Assembly: GCA_031374115.1 (NCBI GenBank)
Contig: JANMNO010000186.1
Span: forward strand, 1-24,188
Direction of reading: 5' to 3'
From: JAKFWF01 sp031374115
Lineage (GTDB): Bacteria > Pseudomonadota > Alphaproteobacteria > Rhizobiales > Hyphomicrobiaceae
DNA length: 24,188 nt
Below, piece by piece: positions 23,569 through 24,188 of this stretch (position 1 is the first letter of the stretch; each line of letters opens with the position of its first letter). Both the position numbers and the translations under genes were made by a program. The notes under the pieces were generated by a model. It saw only the letters and a list, made by a program, of their open reading frames with translations. It ran no database searches and was not told the DNA's origin.

Positions 23569-24188
23569 ATGAGGCGGCGTGAGTTCATCGCAGCTCTCGG
23601 CGGCGCGGCGGTCGCGTGGCCACTTGCCGCCCAGGCGCAACAGCCGGCCAGAGTTGCGAGGATAGGCTACTTGGGCTTCGGGACCGCCGCCGCTTTCGCG
23701 AACCGGGTAGAGGCGTTGCGGGCCGGCCTTCGGGATCTCGGGTATGTCGAGGGCAAGAACATTGTCATCGATTTCCGCTGGGCAGAAGGGGGGGACAGAC
23801 TCCGCGAGCATGCGGCCGAACTGGTGCTCGAGAATGTCGACGTCATCTTCGCTTCGTCTTCGACCGAGGTCGAAGCCGCGCACCGGGCGACTAAGACCAT
23901 CCCAATCGTGTTCGCCACCCACTTTGACCCTATCGGCAGCGGCCACGTGGCAAGTTTGGCCCGACCCGGCGGCAACATCACCGGGTTCTCGGCGCTGCTA
24001 ACGGAGCTTACGGGAAAGGCGCTGCAGATGCTCAAGGAAACCGTGCCACACGCGACAAAGATCGGCGTGCTATGGACTCCCACTGCGCCCTCCCACCGAC
24101 CTGTCTTGCAGCAGATCGAGATTACCGGCGCACGACTGGGGGTTCAGCTCCAATTGGCATCGGTGCGAACCGTCGAGGAATTCGAAGG
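23569..24188 (+). CDS. ABC transporter solute-binding protein (ABC_sub_bind family), partial
   Basis: Open from ATG 23569 to the window edge, about 206 residues, with GAGAGG ten bases upstream. The start MRRREFIAALGGAAVAWPLA is a twin-arginine-like signal followed by AAQAQQPA, so export to the periplasm is expected. The mature part has IGYLGFGTA, FANRVEALRAGLRDLGYVEG, IDFRWAEGG, VDVIFASSSTEVEAAHRATK and IPIVFATHFDPIGSG, then SLARPGGNITGFS, the standard pattern of the family (PF04392-type) that is greatly expanded in Bradyrhizobium-like bacteria. Ligands vary and are unknown here. The 3' third of the gene and any partner permease and ATPase lie beyond the window. Confidence 0.92.
   Translation, partial: MRRREFIAALGGAAVAWPLAAQAQQPARVARIGYLGFGTAAAFANRVEALRAGLRDLGYVEGKNIVIDFRWAEGGDRLREHAAELVLENVDVIFASSSTEVEAAHRATKTIPIVFATHFDPIGSGHVASLARPGGNITGFSALLTELTGKALQMLKETVPHATKIGVLWTPTAPSHRPVLQQIEITGARLGVQLQLASVRTVEEFE

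Noticed and set aside
1..24188. CRISPR arrays, rRNA genes, intact transposases or integrases
   Set aside because: No regularly spaced repeats, no rRNA signatures and no DDE or tyrosine-recombinase motifs were seen in any of the reading frames.

Overview
The window looks like chromosomal DNA of an alphaproteobacterium, most likely Hyphomicrobiales (Bradyrhizobium/Xanthobacteraceae-like). It is GC-rich, with tightly packed short operons. It carries a twin-arginine 'ABC_sub_bind' solute-binding protein of a type common in that group, a DUF3768 remnant, and a tRNA-His fragment with discriminator base A73, the form found in the Rhizobiales/Rhodobacterales/Caulobacterales clade. The assignment rests on recognised families, not on a database search.

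Left part (1-5743), ordinary genes: the end of purA, an MFS transporter, convergent GNAT and NUDIX genes, a class III metallophosphoesterase, a second MFS transporter, a 58-residue membrane protein and an exported DUF302 protein.

Cobalamin locus (about 5836-11034): a clear cobalamin riboswitch, a leader of about 240 nt with a hairpin that covers the ribosome binding site, and a coupled btuB-btuF-btuC-btuD operon (outer-membrane receptor, periplasmic binding protein, permease, ATPase). Together these form a complete B12 uptake route.

Middle (11064-15233), ordinary genes: a patatin-like lipase, TrmO tRNA methyltransferase, a DUF3429 membrane protein, and a divergent pair made of a DapA-family lyase/aldolase and an aldo/keto reductase, possibly for sugar-acid catabolism.

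Decay zone (15235-18970): an ABC permease without its N-terminal part, a possible HNH-like scrap, a small membrane protein with its own terminator, a small gene broken by two frameshifts next to a DUF3768 remnant, an intact GlsB/YeaQ family gene, another frameshifted remnant, and a short repeat-rich patch with a 14-bp-arm palindrome.

Metal resistance cassette (18971-22874): merR-type regulator plus MFS transporter on the minus strand, diverging from a CadA/ZntA-type P1B ATPase across a promoter with the long spacer and central dyad typical of MerR control. Just beyond cadA lie a 33-codon tail of an RND efflux pump, a 24-nt stretch resembling the anticodon arm of initiator tRNA, and the exact 3' half of a tRNA-His gene. 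I read these as scars of past site-specific integration and rearrangement. The window ends inside an ABC solute-binding protein gene.

I found no CRISPR array, intact transposase, integrase or rRNA, and no clearly new multi-gene system. The most informative unusual signals are the tRNA scars, the proposed expression platform of the cobalamin riboswitch and the decayed genes.
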